Below, piece by piece: positions 16,550 to 26,279 of a stretch of DNA of 64,000 nt (position 1 is its first letter; each line of letters opens with the position of its first letter). The stretch is from Planktophila sp965267775 (GTDB lineage: Bacteria; Actinomycetota; Actinomycetes; Nanopelagicales; Nanopelagicaceae): assembly GCA_965267775.1 (NCBI GenBank), contig OZ254140.1, forward strand, positions 1,178,001 to 1,242,000, given 5' to 3'. A program made the translations under genes and the position numbers. Under the pieces are notes generated by a model. It saw only the letters and a program-made list of their open reading frames with translations, ran no database searches and was not told the DNA's origin.

Positions 16550-18388
16550 TTATTCAACGGTGACTGATTTTGCCAAGTTACGCGGCTGATCAACATCAGT
16601 TCCACGTGCGACTGCAATCTCATAAGCAAATACCTGCAATGGCACAGTTGCTAACACTGGCTGGAAGAGCGGTGATGCAACGGGGATTCGAATAATGTGT
16701 TCTGCGCCAATAACTTCAGCGCCCTCAGGTGCAATGACAACGACTCGAGCACCGCGCGCCTTTACCTCTTGAATATTGCTGAGCATCTTCTCATCGAGCT
16801 GGTGCTCATCTGCAGGAGGAAGAATTGCAATAACTGCAGTGCCCTCTTCAATCAGAGCGATCGGGCCATGCTTGAGTTCGCCACCAGCAAAGCCCTCGGC
16901 GTGGATGTATGCAAGCTCTTTCAACTTCAGCGCACCTTCGAGGGCGACTGGATATTCGATTCCGCGACCTAAGAAGAGCACTGTGTTGTTCTTTACAAAT
17001 TTACGGGTGAGTTCACGAAGTGGCTCGATTGTCTCGAGGATCTGCTCAACTTGGCCAGGCAGTTCGAGCATCTCGTTGTAGAGATCGCGAACCTGGCTAT
17101 CCGTCAGCGCACCGCGTACCTGTGCAAGCTTGAGGCCAATTAAATAGACAGCAACGATCTGAGTAAGGAATGCCTTGGTAGATGCAACTGCGATTTCAGG
17201 GCCAGCATGTGTATAGAGAACGGCATCTGATTCGCGTGGAATCGTTGAAGAGTTTGTATTGCAGACGGCTAGAACGCGTGCGCCATTTGCCTTTGCATGG
17301 CGAACTGCCATCAGAAGATCCATCGTCTCACCTGATTGCGAGATAGCGATGACGAGCGAATCCTTATCAACAATTGGGTCGCGGTAACGGTATTCAGATG
17401 CAATCTCTACATCGACAGGAACCTTCGCCCACTTTTCGATTGCATACTTTGCGACCATGCCTGCGTGATAAGCAGTTCCGCATGCAATCACAGAGATACG
17501 CTTTATATTCTTAATTTCCTCATCTGACATATGGAGCTCATCAAGGAGAATCTGGTTGTTATCTGAAAGTCGTCCGATCAAAGTATCTGCAATCGCCTTG
17601 GGCTGATCAAAGATCTCTTTCAACATGAAGTGGGCGTAGCCACCCTTCTGTGCAGCAGCTGCATCCCATGTGATCTCATATTCACGAAGTGGAAGCGCTT
17701 TCCCTTCAAGGTCACAGATTGCAATGCCCTCGGGTGAAATCGTGACAACCTCATCTTGGCCAAGCTCTACTGCGCGCTTGGTGTAATCGATAAAGGCAGC
17801 AACATCTGATGCTAAGAAATTTTCGCCATCGCCAAGACCTGCAACCAAAGGTGAGTTGCGGCGAACTCCAACGATTGTTTGTGGCGCATCTGCGTGAATT
17901 GCGAGCAAGGTAAAGGAGCCGCGAAGGCGCTTTACTGCTGCGCGCATCGCAGCGGTGAGATCGCCATTATGTTCTTTACGAAGATCTGAGAGGAGGTGGG
18001 CTACAGATTCTGTATCAGTCTCTGATTCAAACTTGTGGCCACGTGATTGAAGTTCTTCCTTTAATTCGTTGTAATTTTCGATGATGCCGTTGTGAATAAC
18101 TGCGAGCTTGCCCTCGTTATCGAGGTGCGGGTGGGCATTGCGATCTGTTGGTCCCCCATGAGTCGCCCAACGGGTGTGGCCGATTCCTGAGTGAACGGTA
18201 GGAAGATTGGCAGGAAGTGCGCCTTCAAGGTTTGCTAACTTTCCTGCGCGCTTTTCAACAAAGAGCGATGTGCCGGTGCCGAGTGCGATTCCAGCTGAGT
18301 CATATCCGCGGTATTCGAGGCGACGAAGGCCTTCAACGATCGGGGTAAAGGCAGATTGCGGTCCGGTGTAACCCACGATTCCGCACAC
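16550..18388 (-). CDS. glmS: glutamine-fructose-6-phosphate aminotransferase (isomerizing)
   Basis: 612 residues. Makes glucosamine-6-phosphate, the first step to UDP-GlcNAc. N-terminal glutamine amidohydrolase with the catalytic Cys exposed after Met (MCGIVGYTG), RWATHGGPTDRNAHPH, then two SIS sugar-isomerase domains (ISQSGETMDLL, LGRGIEYPVALEGALKLKE) and the C-terminal RNLAKSVTVE. The start is GTG at 18388, only 3 bases after the glmM stop. The product of GlmS is the substrate of GlmM, so the pair is a pathway operon. Confidence 0.98.
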   Translation of the reverse strand: MCGIVGYTGPQSAFTPIVEGLRRLEYRGYDSAGIALGTGTSLFVEKRAGKLANLEGALPANLPTVHSGIGHTRWATHGGPTDRNAHPHLDNEGKLAVIHNGIIENYNELKEELQSRGHKFESETDTESVAHLLSDLRKEHNGDLTAAMRAAVKRLRGSFTLLAIHADAPQTIVGVRRNSPLVAGLGDGENFLASDVAAFIDYTKRAVELGQDEVVTISPEGIAICDLEGKALPLREYEITWDAAAAQKGGYAHFMLKEIFDQPKAIADTLIGRLSDNNQILLDELHMSDEEIKNIKRISVIACGTAYHAGMVAKYAIEKWAKVPVDVEIASEYRYRDPIVDKDSLVIAISQSGETMDLLMAVRHAKANGARVLAVCNTNSSTIPRESDAVLYTHAGPEIAVASTKAFLTQIVAVYLIGLKLAQVRGALTDSQVRDLYNEMLELPGQVEQILETIEPLRELTRKFVKNNTVLFLGRGIEYPVALEGALKLKELAYIHAEGFAGGELKHGPIALIEEGTAVIAILPPADEHQLDEKMLSNIQEVKARGARVVVIAPEGAEVIGAEHIIRIPVASPLFQPVLATVPLQVFAYEIAVARGTDVDQPRNLAKSVTVE

Positions 18389-18391
18389 GAA

Positions 18392-19738
18392 TTAGTTCCC
18401 CAGTTCTGCCTTAACAACCGCAGCGAGTCTTGTTGCGATTTCTTGAGCAAGGTTATCACTTGAGGCTTCAACCATGACGCGAATCAATGACTCGGTCCCT
18501 GAGGCGCGAAGGAGAACACGTCCCTCATCACCGAGCTGCTGCTCTGCGCTGAGAACCGCTTCAGCGATAACTGTTGATTCTGACAACTTATCTTTTGCAA
18601 CGCCTGAGACATTGATCAATACCTGGGGGAAGCGCTTCATGGCAGATGCGAGTTCTGCCAAAGTCTTACCTGTGTGCACAACCTCTTGTGCAAGGGCGAG
18701 CGCTGTAAGGATTCCATCACCTGTACCTGCATGCTCACGAATGATGAGGTGGCCTGATTGCTCGCCGCCCAAGACGTAGCCGCCTTCAAGCATCTTCTCA
18801 AGAACATAACGATCGCCAACTGCAGTTGTGATGACCTTGATTCCAGAGTCTTTCATTGCGTGGAAGAAACCGAGATTGCTCATCACAGTTGCAACGATTG
18901 TCTCTGCCTTTAACTGTCCGCGAGACTTAAATCCATTGGCAAGTATTGTCATGATTTGATCGCCATCTACGACAGTGCCGGTTCCATCTACTGCAAGGCA
19001 GCGATCTGAATCACCATCATGTGCAATACCGAAGTCGGCGCCTTCACCTACGACAGCTGCCTGCAAATCTTCTAGATGTGTTGAGCCGCAACCATCGTTG
19101 ATATTCCACCCATCAGGTGAATGGTGAATTGCAACTACTGTTGCTCCCGCCTTCTCGTAGATTGCCGGTGCGACAGATGAAGCTGCTCCATTGGCGCAAT
19201 CAACAACGATCTTGAGGCCTTGAAGTGGAGTCGATACTGAAGAGAGCAGATGCTCGATATATGCAGCGGCGGCCTGGTCATCGTTGATGATGCGACCTAC
19301 TGCGCGACCTGTTGGACGCTCCCATGGCTCACCCATGCGCTTTTCGATCGCTGCCTCAATTGCATCATCGAGCTTGCCACCACCGCGCGCAAATAACTTG
19401 ATTCCGTTATCTGGCATTGGGTTATGTGATGCTGAAATCATGACGCCAAGATCTGCACTGCGTGAACCAACAAGGTGTGCGATTGCAGGAGTTGGAAGTA
19501 CGCCGACTCGGTAGACATCAACGCCGGCAGATGCAAGGCCAGCAACAACAGCTGCTTCTAGGAACTCACCAGATGCGCGTGAATCTTGGCCAACGATTGC
19601 TGTTGGTCGCTTACCTGCATTTGATGAGGACTCAACGAGAATATGTGCTGCAGCAACTGCTGCCGATAGCGCAGTCTCTGCAGTGAGTACAGAACCGTTC
19701 GCTAAACCACGAATCCCATCTGTTCCGAAGAGAGCCAC
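18392..19738 (-). CDS. glmM: phosphoglucosamine mutase
   Basis: 448 residues. Converts glucosamine-6-phosphate to glucosamine-1-phosphate. The phosphoserine is Ser104 in ISASHNP, the metal loop is DGDSDRC and the sugar-binding loop is GEQSGH. Begins with GTG after an AAGGAGG ribosome-binding site (LFGTDGIRG N-terminus). It follows rpsI by 46 bases with no terminator, so it is probably read from the rplM promoter. Confidence 0.98.
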   Translation of the reverse strand: MALFGTDGIRGLANGSVLTAETALSAAVAAAHILVESSSNAGKRPTAIVGQDSRASGEFLEAAVVAGLASAGVDVYRVGVLPTPAIAHLVGSRSADLGVMISASHNPMPDNGIKLFARGGGKLDDAIEAAIEKRMGEPWERPTGRAVGRIINDDQAAAAYIEHLLSSVSTPLQGLKIVVDCANGAASSVAPAIYEKAGATVVAIHHSPDGWNINDGCGSTHLEDLQAAVVGEGADFGIAHDGDSDRCLAVDGTGTVVDGDQIMTILANGFKSRGQLKAETIVATVMSNLGFFHAMKDSGIKVITTAVGDRYVLEKMLEGGYVLGGEQSGHLIIREHAGTGDGILTALALAQEVVHTGKTLAELASAMKRFPQVLINVSGVAKDKLSESTVIAEAVLSAEQQLGDEGRVLLRASGTESLIRVMVEASSDNLAQEIATRLAAVVKAELGN

Positions 19739-19784
19739 GTGGACCTCCTTGTTACAAATGGGATTCTTGGATTGAAAAGTTTGT

Positions 19785-20267
19785 TTAGCGCTTTGAGTAC
19801 TGTGAACGCTTACGTGCCTTCTTTAGGCCGTACTTCTTGCGCTCGATAACACGTGCATCACGCTTGAGGAATCCAGCCTTCTTAAGTGCTGGACGGTTTG
19901 CTTCGCGATCGATCTCGTTGAGTGAACGAGCTACGCCAAGACGAAGTGCGCCAGCCTGACCTGAAACTCCACCACCGTTGATGCGAGCAAATACATCGTA
20001 TGTACCTTCAGCACCTACTGTGCGGAATGGCTCTGATACGAGCTGCTGGTGAACCTTATTTGGGAAGTAGTTCTCAAGAGTCTTACCGTTAACTACCCAG
20101 CGACCTGTTCCTGGAACGAGGCGAACGCGTGCAACTGCTTCCTTACGGCGACCTGTACCAGCACCTGGTGCTGTGATTGCCTTACGGTTTGTTGCTGCTG
20201 CTGGAGTTGAAGAAGAGTAAGAAGTTGGAATCTCGTTCTCATCAAGTTCGAAAGTTGTATCTGACAT
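19785..20267 (-). CDS. rpsI: 30S ribosomal protein S9
   Basis: 160 residues. An acidic N-terminal extension of about 30 residues precedes the S9 core (GRRKEAVARVRLVPGTG, NGGGVSGQAGALRLGVAR). The C-terminal tail KKARKRSQYSKR reaches the P-site tRNA in the family. The extension is common in actinobacteria. Second gene of the rplM-rpsI operon. Confidence 0.98.
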   Translation of the reverse strand: MSDTTFELDENEIPTSYSSSTPAAATNRKAITAPGAGTGRRKEAVARVRLVPGTGRWVVNGKTLENYFPNKVHQQLVSEPFRTVGAEGTYDVFARINGGGVSGQAGALRLGVARSLNEIDREANRPALKKAGFLKRDARVIERKKYGLKKARKRSQYSKR

Positions 20268-20282
20268 ATTCTCTATTTTCCT

Positions 20283-20735
20283 TTACTTGATGATCTGTGA
20301 AACTTGAGTGAATACATATGGGACTGGTGCCTGTGCAGCATGTGGGTGCTCTGGACCTGCGTAGACCTTGAGCTTTCCTGCCATCTCGCGACCTAGACGG
20401 TTCTTAGGAAGCATTCCCTTGATCGCCTTTTCTACAGCGCGTGTTGGGTGCTTCTCAAGGAGTTCGCCGTAAACAGTCGATGTAAGACCGCCTGGGAAAC
20501 CTGAGTGGTGGTGTGCAAACTTTGTTGTTGTCTTGTTACCAGAGAGCGCGATCTTCTCAGCGTTGATTACGATGACGAAGTCACCCATATCCATGTGAGG
20601 TGCGAATGTCGCCTTATGCTTTCCGCGAAGAAGTGTTGCTGCATGTGTTGCAAGACGACCGAGCACAACATCCTGTGCATCGATAACGTGCCACTTACGG
20701 ACTACGTCGCCTGCCTTTGGGCTATATGTACGCAT
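20283..20735 (-). CDS. rplM: 50S ribosomal protein L13
   Basis: 150 residues. Family motifs WHVIDAQDVVLGRLATHAATLLRGK, GDFVIVINAEKI and KGMLPKNRLGREM are present. It is an early-assembly protein of the large subunit. First gene of the operon, behind a good promoter and an untranslated leader of about 55 bases with two small hairpins. Confidence 0.98.
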   Translation of the reverse strand: MRTYSPKAGDVVRKWHVIDAQDVVLGRLATHAATLLRGKHKATFAPHMDMGDFVIVINAEKIALSGNKTTTKFAHHHSGFPGGLTSTVYGELLEKHPTRAVEKAIKGMLPKNRLGREMAGKLKVYAGPEHPHAAQAPVPYVFTQVSQIIK

Positions 20736-20761
20736 GCTTCTATACCTTCTTCTTCTTAGAT

Positions 20762-20787
20762 CTTGGTTACCAAGCGCCTACTGGCGC
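20762..20787 (-). promoter_or_regulatory. double hairpin in the rplM leader
   Basis: Two adjacent small inverted repeats in the 5' untranslated region: GCGCC-AGTA-GGCGC (20774-20787) followed by CTTGGT-A-ACCAAG (20762-20774). They share one base, so they could compete or stack. A role in L13 feedback is possible but unproven. Confidence 0.35.
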
Positions 20788-20796
20788 AGGAGTGGA

Positions 20797-20825
20797 ACTT
20801 TACCTGCCCGCATGGGTAGGGTCAA
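20797..20825 (-). promoter_or_regulatory. predicted rplM-rpsI promoter
   Basis: TTGACC and TAAAGT with an exact 17-base spacer on the minus strand, about 60 bases before the rplM start codon and just after the ABC-F gene. The predicted promoter of rplJ carries the same TAAAGT. Confidence 0.7.
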
Positions 20826-20853
20826 AATCGAGCTTTCTCCTTGAAATAGCCCC

Positions 20854-22461
20854 TTAAAACACTGGCTCCGGGCTCTCGTAGACCTGGCCATCGTCGCCAA
20901 ATACGAGAAAACGGGTAAATCCACGCGTAAACCAGCGGTCGTGAGTGACCGTCAGGACGGTGCCCTCATAGGCGTCGAGGGCTCGTTCGAGGCTCTCAGC
21001 GCTGGCGAGGTCGAGGTTATCGGTCGGCTCATCGAGCAAGAGGAGCGTTGCACCAGAGAGTTCAAGTAAGAGAATCTGGAATCGAGCTTGTTGGCCACCT
21101 GAGAGCGAAGTGAACTTCTGCTCTGCCTGTTGGTCGATCTCATATTTACGAAGAACGGATTTCGCAGGACCTAATTGCAGTGAATACATCTCCCACAAGA
21201 TTTCGAGCAAAGTCTTATTTTCAAATTCAGGATGTGCGTGGGTCTGCGCAAAGTAACCCACCTCAACGCGAGCACCTATTTTGAAGTTACCGGTGTGCTT
21301 CATCTCTTCACCTGAAATTAAACGGAAGAAGTGCGACTTACCTGTGCCGTTCTTGCCAAGAACTGCGATGCGATCTTGGAAGAAGACTTCAAAGTCGAAT
21401 GGCTTGGTGAGGTACTCCCCCGAACCATTTTCAATTGCGACGCCTTCAAAGGTAAGGGCACGCAATCCGGTGCGGCCGCCCTTAAGTCCCACGCGAACAT
21501 CTTGTTCGACAGGTGGCGCAACAGGCGCACCGGCTTCCTCAAATTTGCGTAAACGAGTCTGCATCGCATGATATTTATTTGCCATATCGGGAGAGATTGC
21601 AGCTTGCACCTGAAGTGTCTTTACGAGAGTTATTAAGCGCTCATGCTCTTGCTTCCAGCGCAATAACATCTCAGCAAATCGTGCATTGCGTGCCTTGCGT
21701 GCATCGTGCCATGTTGAGAACTTTCCACCATGAACCCATGCGGTATTTCCGGTGATTCCTTGTTCGAGGGCAACGATGCGGGTAGCGGTGTTCTCAAGGA
21801 GTTCGCGATCGTGGCTTACAAAAAATACAGTCTTCTTCGTTTCATTAATAACTTTTTCCAGCCAACGCTTCGATGGGACATCGAGGTAGTTATCTGGCTC
21901 ATCGAGCATCAGAACTTCTTCAGGGCCTTCCAAGAGTGCACGGACTACTAACTTCTTCTGCTCGCCACCAGAGAGCGTGCTGACCAATCGATCCGCAACT
22001 TCATCAAATGTCTTACCGAGCATCTCGGTACAGCAGACATCCCAAATCACTTCGTACTCGTATCCCCCGACATCGCCCCACTCGATAATCGCTTGGGCAT
22101 ATGCCATCTGTGACTTCTCTGAATCTTGTTCGTGCATCGCAGCTTCCGTTGCAATGACTTTCTCTGCAGCATCGCGAATGTTCTTGGGTGCGACAGATAA
22201 CAAGATCTGACGAACAGTTGTCTCATCTCGAACAGATCCCACAAATTGGCGCATCACACCGAGGCCACCGGTAATCGATACCTGACCTTCATCAGGTGAA
22301 ATATCTCCACAAATCATGCGGATAAGGGTTGTCTTACCTGAACCATTAGGACCAATCAGGGCAACTTTTGCGCCATCTCCTACGCGGAATGAAACATCAT
22401 TGAGAAGCACACGACCATCTGAGAGCGCGTACTCAACTCCGCTGACATCGATATGTCCCAT
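20854..22461 (-). CDS. ABC-F family ATPase (ribosome-associated)
   Basis: 535 residues, two ABC ATPase domains and no transmembrane segments. Domain 1 has Walker A GPNGSGKTT, signature LSGGEQKKL and Walker B MLDEPDNYLD. The linker of about residues 235-320 is charged. Domain 2 has GKNGTGKSH, LSGGQQARF and LLDEPTDNLDL. Walker B of domain 1 reads DNYLD where many ABC-F proteins have TNHLD. ABC-F proteins act in the ribosomal E site to relieve stalling or protect from antibiotics, and the position between truA and rplM fits a translation role. The subfamily was not determined. It overlaps truA by one base. Confidence 0.92.
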   Translation of the reverse strand: MGHIDVSGVEYALSDGRVLLNDVSFRVGDGAKVALIGPNGSGKTTLIRMICGDISPDEGQVSITGGLGVMRQFVGSVRDETTVRQILLSVAPKNIRDAAEKVIATEAAMHEQDSEKSQMAYAQAIIEWGDVGGYEYEVIWDVCCTEMLGKTFDEVADRLVSTLSGGEQKKLVVRALLEGPEEVLMLDEPDNYLDVPSKRWLEKVINETKKTVFFVSHDRELLENTATRIVALEQGITGNTAWVHGGKFSTWHDARKARNARFAEMLLRWKQEHERLITLVKTLQVQAAISPDMANKYHAMQTRLRKFEEAGAPVAPPVEQDVRVGLKGGRTGLRALTFEGVAIENGSGEYLTKPFDFEVFFQDRIAVLGKNGTGKSHFFRLISGEEMKHTGNFKIGARVEVGYFAQTHAHPEFENKTLLEILWEMYSLQLGPAKSVLRKYEIDQQAEQKFTSLSGGQQARFQILLLELSGATLLLLDEPTDNLDLASAESLERALDAYEGTVLTVTHDRWFTRGFTRFLVFGDDGQVYESPEPVF

Positions 22462-23339
22462 TACTTCTTCGCCTTAAGCTGGCCATACATATCAAAGAGG
22501 TCTCCGCGGCGGGCAACGGTAATTCGCGCACGCTCTAATAACTGATCATCAGATGGGTAATCCACTTGGTAGAGAGTTAGCCCACGAGCAGGAAAAACCA
22601 ATGAATCAGAGACCCGCTCTTTATTTTCTAGAAGCTCTGCAATCCATTCAACTGGCTTTCGGCCATCCGCCACGCAGACGATTGCGCCGACTAGATTGCG
22701 AACCATCGAGTAACAAAATGCATCAGCGACAACATCTGCAACAAGTACGCCTTCATCTGTGCGAATCCAGTGGTACTTCTCAAGGGTGCGAATCGTTGTT
22801 CCACCTTGTTTAAATTTACAGAATGCTGCGTAATCATGGGTGCCGAGGAGAAGTGATGAAGCCTCGTTCATGACCTTCTCATCAAGGTGGCGGTACCAGG
22901 GCGCTACATCAAAGCGCTGTGCAGGAGTAATGACTTGATTGTCATCGAGAATCTTGTAACTGTAATAGCGTCGTAACGCTGAGAAGCGCGCATGGAATCC
23001 AGATGGCGCGTCAGTGATATCTGTAATGCGAATATCTTCATCGAGTAGTCGATTGAGTTTGTAGCGCAGATCCTTATAAGTGAGATCTCTTTCAAAGGCG
23101 GCATCTGCAACGTCAACGTGGATTACCTGACCTGTTGCATGGACTCCGGCATCTGTTCGCCCTGCAACAACCGAGTCAACATCGTGACGAACGATCCGAG
23201 CAATTGCCTCTTCGACCATATCTTGCATGGTGCGCATACCAGGCTGTGTTGCCCAGCCTGAGAACAAAGTGCCGTCGTATGCAATATCAAGACGTAAACG
23301 ACGAAACCCGCCCTCTGGGAAGAGAGCGGGTTCGGCCAT
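22461..23339 (-). CDS. truA: tRNA pseudouridine(38-40) synthase TruA
   Basis: 292 residues. Isomerises uridines 38-40 in the anticodon arm. The catalytic Asp lies in VVAGRTDAGVHATGQV. The N-terminus LRLDIAYDGTLFSGWATQPG and MVRNLVGAIVCVADGR are also conserved. The order rplQ-truA is standard. Confidence 0.97.
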   Translation of the reverse strand: MAEPALFPEGGFRRLRLDIAYDGTLFSGWATQPGMRTMQDMVEEAIARIVRHDVDSVVAGRTDAGVHATGQVIHVDVADAAFERDLTYKDLRYKLNRLLDEDIRITDITDAPSGFHARFSALRRYYSYKILDDNQVITPAQRFDVAPWYRHLDEKVMNEASSLLLGTHDYAAFCKFKQGGTTIRTLEKYHWIRTDEGVLVADVVADAFCYSMVRNLVGAIVCVADGRKPVEWIAELLENKERVSDSLVFPARGLTLYQVDYPSDDQLLERARITVARRGDLFDMYGQLKAKK

Positions 23340-23369
23340 AAACGTTTACGTATTAAGTTAAGTAACGAA

Positions 23370-23729
23370 TTACTTATCTGTTACGAGCTCGATCACTGCC
23401 ATAGGAGCGTTATCGCCCTTACGTGGACCGATCTTTGTAATACGTGTATATCCACCTTCGCGGTTAGCGAATGTAGGTGCGATCACTGTGAAGAGCTGGT
23501 GTACAACGCCCTTGTTAGCGATACGAGCTGCAACCTGACGACGTGCTGCAAGGTCACCCTTCTTACCGAAGGTGATGAGCTTCTCAGCCAAAGGACGAAG
23601 GCGCTTAGCCTTTGCCTCTGTTGTCGTGATCTTGCCGTGCTCGAAGAGCTGCTCTGCAAGAGTACGAAGCATCAAACGCTCATGTGATGGGCCTGAACCC
23701 AAACGAGGACCCTTAGTTGGCTTTGGCAT
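23370..23729 (-). CDS. rplQ: 50S ribosomal protein L17
   Basis: 119 residues. N-terminus MPKPTKGPRLGSGPSHERLMLRTLAEQLF, KAKRLRPLAEKLITFGKK and GGYTRITKIGPRKGDNAPMAVIEL match L17. Lies at the polypeptide exit side of the large subunit. It follows rpoA by 14 bases, the usual alpha-operon end. Confidence 0.98.
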   Translation of the reverse strand: MPKPTKGPRLGSGPSHERLMLRTLAEQLFEHGKITTTEAKAKRLRPLAEKLITFGKKGDLAARRQVAARIANKGVVHQLFTVIAPTFANREGGYTRITKIGPRKGDNAPMAVIELVTDK

Positions 23730-23743
23730 TTGTTATATCTCCC

Positions 23744-24754
23744 TTATGCCTGATCCGCGTCAGTGAAGTCTTCATCTGATGCGTTGTAGTTCTGGTGTTG
23801 TGATGGATCGAAGCCCGCTGGTGAGTCCTTGAGAGACATTCCCATTGAGTGAAGCTTCGCCTTGATCTCGTCGATTGACTTTGATCCGAAGTTACGGATA
23901 TCGAGAAGATCAGCCTCTGAACGGTTAATCAACTCGCCAACTGTGTGAATGCCTTCGCGCTTCAAGCAGTTGTATGAGCGAACTGTGAGATCGAGATCTT
24001 CGATTGGAAGAGCAAGATCAGCAGCAAGTGCAGCATCGAGAACAGATGGACCCATTTCGATTCCTTCTGCATCAACGTTGAGTTCGCGTGCAAGACCGAA
24101 GAGCTCAACCAAAGTCTTACCAGCAGATGCAACTGCATCGCGTGGCTTCATTGATGGCTTTGTCTCAACATCTACAACGAGGCGATCGAAGTCTGTGCGC
24201 TGTTCAACGCGAGTTGCTTCAACCTTGTATGTGACCTTAAGGACTGGTGAATAGATTGAGTCAACAGGAATTCGACCAATCTCAGCGCCAGCTGCCTTGT
24301 TCTGTACAGCTGTTACATAACCACGGCCACGCTCAACTGTAAGTTCGATCTCAAGGTTTGCCTTGTCGTTCAATGTTGCAATGTGAAGCTCTGGGTTGTG
24401 AACTTCTACGCCGCTTGGGACTGCGATGTCAGCGCCTGTAACAGCACCTGCACCTGTCTTGCGGATGTAAACAACTGATGGCTCATCGTTATCTGATGAG
24501 AGAACAAGGTTCTTGATGTTGAGGACGATATCTGTGAGATCTTCCTTAACACCCTCAAGAGTTGTGAACTCGTGGAGAGCTCCAGCAACGCGAATGCTTG
24601 TTACTGCTGCACCTGGAATAGATGAGAGCAGCGTACGGCGCATTGAATTGCCGAGTGTGTAACCAAAACCTGGCTCGAGAGGCTCGATGATAAAACGTGA
24701 GCGGTTCTCGCCAATTACTTCTTCGCTAAGTGTTGGACGCTGTGCAATTAGCAC
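23744..24754 (-). CDS. rpoA: DNA-directed RNA polymerase subunit alpha
   Basis: 336 residues. The N-terminal assembly domain carries FIIEPLEPGFGYTLGNSMRRTLLSSIPGAAV. The C-terminal DNA- and activator-binding domain begins near residue 250 (LPIEDLDLTVRSYNCLKREGIHTVGEL) with RNFGSKSIDEI. The acidic C-terminal tail is typical of actinobacteria. Confidence 0.98.
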   Translation of the reverse strand: MLIAQRPTLSEEVIGENRSRFIIEPLEPGFGYTLGNSMRRTLLSSIPGAAVTSIRVAGALHEFTTLEGVKEDLTDIVLNIKNLVLSSDNDEPSVVYIRKTGAGAVTGADIAVPSGVEVHNPELHIATLNDKANLEIELTVERGRGYVTAVQNKAAGAEIGRIPVDSIYSPVLKVTYKVEATRVEQRTDFDRLVVDVETKPSMKPRDAVASAGKTLVELFGLARELNVDAEGIEMGPSVLDAALAADLALPIEDLDLTVRSYNCLKREGIHTVGELINRSEADLLDIRNFGSKSIDEIKAKLHSMGMSLKDSPAGFDPSQHQNYNASDEDFTDADQA

Positions 24755-24818
24755 TGTTGTTCCTCTTTCTTCTCACGGAAACCCACTATTTGATTTCCTT
24801 AGTTAGCTACGAAAAAAA

Positions 24819-25445
24819 TTACTTGCTGTAGAGCTCAACGATGAGCTGCTCTTGAACCTGTGTATCGATGATTGATCGAGCAGGTACACCGTGGATGATG
24901 ATGCGCATCTGTGATGCAACAACTTCCATCCACGCTGGAACAGCCTTCTCACCGAACTCGGCGCTAGCGACGATGAATGGTGTGAGGTCGTGTGACTTTG
25001 AAACGACATCGATGATGTCCATTGGAGTCACGCGGAATGATGGGATATTGACCTTCTTGCCGTTCACAAGGAAGTGACCGTGGCGTACCAACTGGCGTGC
25101 CATGTCACGTGACTTTGCGAAACCTGCGCGGAAGACAACATTGTCGAGACGTGTCTCAAGGATGATAAGAAGGTTTTCACCAGTCTTACCCTGCTTGCGG
25201 TTAGCCTCTTCGTAATATCCACGGAACTGCTTCTCGAGTACACCGTAGATACGTGCGCACTTCTGCTTTTCACGCATCTGGAGTAGGTACTCAGATTCCT
25301 TTGAACGGCCGCGGCCGTGCTGTCCTGGTGGATATGGACGTGATTCGATCGGACACTTTGGTCCATCGCACTTTGAGCCCTTGAGGAAGAGCTTTACTTT
25401 TTCGCGACGGCAACGCTTGCAGTCTGCTCCGGTATAACGAGCCAT
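24819..25445 (-). CDS. rpsD: 30S ribosomal protein S4
   Basis: 208 residues. The N-terminal four-cysteine zinc motif is kept (Cys near residues 9, 12, 26 and 31). The S4 RNA-binding domain follows (LDNVVFRAGFAKSRDMARQLVRHGHFLVNGKKVNIPS). S4 initiates 30S assembly and is the autoregulator of the alpha operon in E. coli. Here it lies three genes downstream of the structured region before rpsM. Confidence 0.98.
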   Translation of the reverse strand: MARYTGADCKRCRREKVKLFLKGSKCDGPKCPIESRPYPPGQHGRGRSKESEYLLQMREKQKCARIYGVLEKQFRGYYEEANRKQGKTGENLLIILETRLDNVVFRAGFAKSRDMARQLVRHGHFLVNGKKVNIPSFRVTPMDIIDVVSKSHDLTPFIVASAEFGEKAVPAWMEVVASQMRIIIHGVPARSIIDTQVQEQLIVELYSK

Positions 25446-25462
25446 TTATTCTCTCCCTTTCC

Positions 25463-25882
25463 TTAAACTCGACGTGGCTTTGGTGGACGGCAACCGTTGT
25501 GTGGAGCTGGAGTTGTATCTGAGATAGCTCCAACTTCAAGTCCTGCTGCCTGTAGTGAACGAATTGCAGTTTCGCGTCCTGAGCCTGGGCCCTTAACGAA
25601 AACATCTACCTTCTTGAGGCCGTGCTCCTGTGCGCGCTTAGCTGCTGCTTCTGCTGCAAGCTGTGCTGCGAATGGAGTCGACTTACGTGAACCCTTGAAA
25701 CCAACCTGGCCTGATGAAGACCATGAAATTACTGCACCGGTTGGATCAGTGATTGAAATGATTGTGTTGTTGAAGGTTGACTTGATGAAAGCCTTACCGA
25801 CAGCAATGTTCTTCTTCTCCTTCTTACGGAGCTTTACCTTGCCCTTTGCTGCGGCAGCGGTCTTTGACTTAGGAGCGGCCAT
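25463..25882 (-). CDS. rpsK: 30S ribosomal protein S11
   Basis: 139 residues. KSTFNNTIISITDPTGAVISWSSSGQVGFKGSRKSTPFAAQ and the C-terminal TPAPHNGCRPPKPRRV are diagnostic. The basic Ala/Lys N-terminal extension is normal. It overlaps rpsM by one base. Confidence 0.98.
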   Translation of the reverse strand: MAAPKSKTAAAAKGKVKLRKKEKKNIAVGKAFIKSTFNNTIISITDPTGAVISWSSSGQVGFKGSRKSTPFAAQLAAEAAAKRAQEHGLKKVDVFVKGPGSGRETAIRSLQAAGLEVGAISDTTPAPHNGCRPPKPRRV

Positions 25883-26259
25883 TACTTAGTCACCTTCTTC
25901 TTACCTGCGATTGCCTTACGTGGACCCTTGCGAGTACGTGCATTTGTATGTGTGCGCTGACCACGTACAGGAAGTCCCTTACGGTGACGGATACCTTGGT
26001 AGCTCTGAATTTCAACCTTACGACGGATGTCACCAGCGATTTCGCGGCGAAGATCACCCTCGATTTTGTAGTTAGCTTCGATGTATTCACGAAGCACTGC
26101 GAGATCTGCTTCTTGCAGATCCTTAACGCGAGTATCTGGTGAAATACCAGTTGCCTTCAGCGTTTCGTGGGAACGAGTTAAACCCATTCCAAAGATATAG
26201 GTGAGTGCGATCTCAATGCGCTTTTCGCGCGGAAGATCGACACCGACTAGACGTGCCAT
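25882..26259 (-). CDS. rpsM: 30S ribosomal protein S13
   Basis: 125 residues. MARLVGVDLPREKRIEIALTYIFGMG and the C-terminal GLPVRGQRTHTNARTRKGP are typical. Contacts the P-site tRNA and the B1 intersubunit bridge. No strong Shine-Dalgarno sequence lies right before the ATG. The nearest GGAGG is about 21 bases upstream and sits in a structured leader. Confidence 0.98.
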   Translation of the reverse strand: MARLVGVDLPREKRIEIALTYIFGMGLTRSHETLKATGISPDTRVKDLQEADLAVLREYIEANYKIEGDLRREIAGDIRRKVEIQSYQGIRHRKGLPVRGQRTHTNARTRKGPRKAIAGKKKVTK

Positions 26260-26279
26260 TTAATCAACCATTCTGTATC

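Noticed and set aside
26260..26273. Mini-frame ATG-GTT-GAT-TAA ending directly before the rpsM start
   Set aside because: It has no ribosome-binding site of its own at good spacing and is too short to judge. It is probably chance, though it could be a coupling device.
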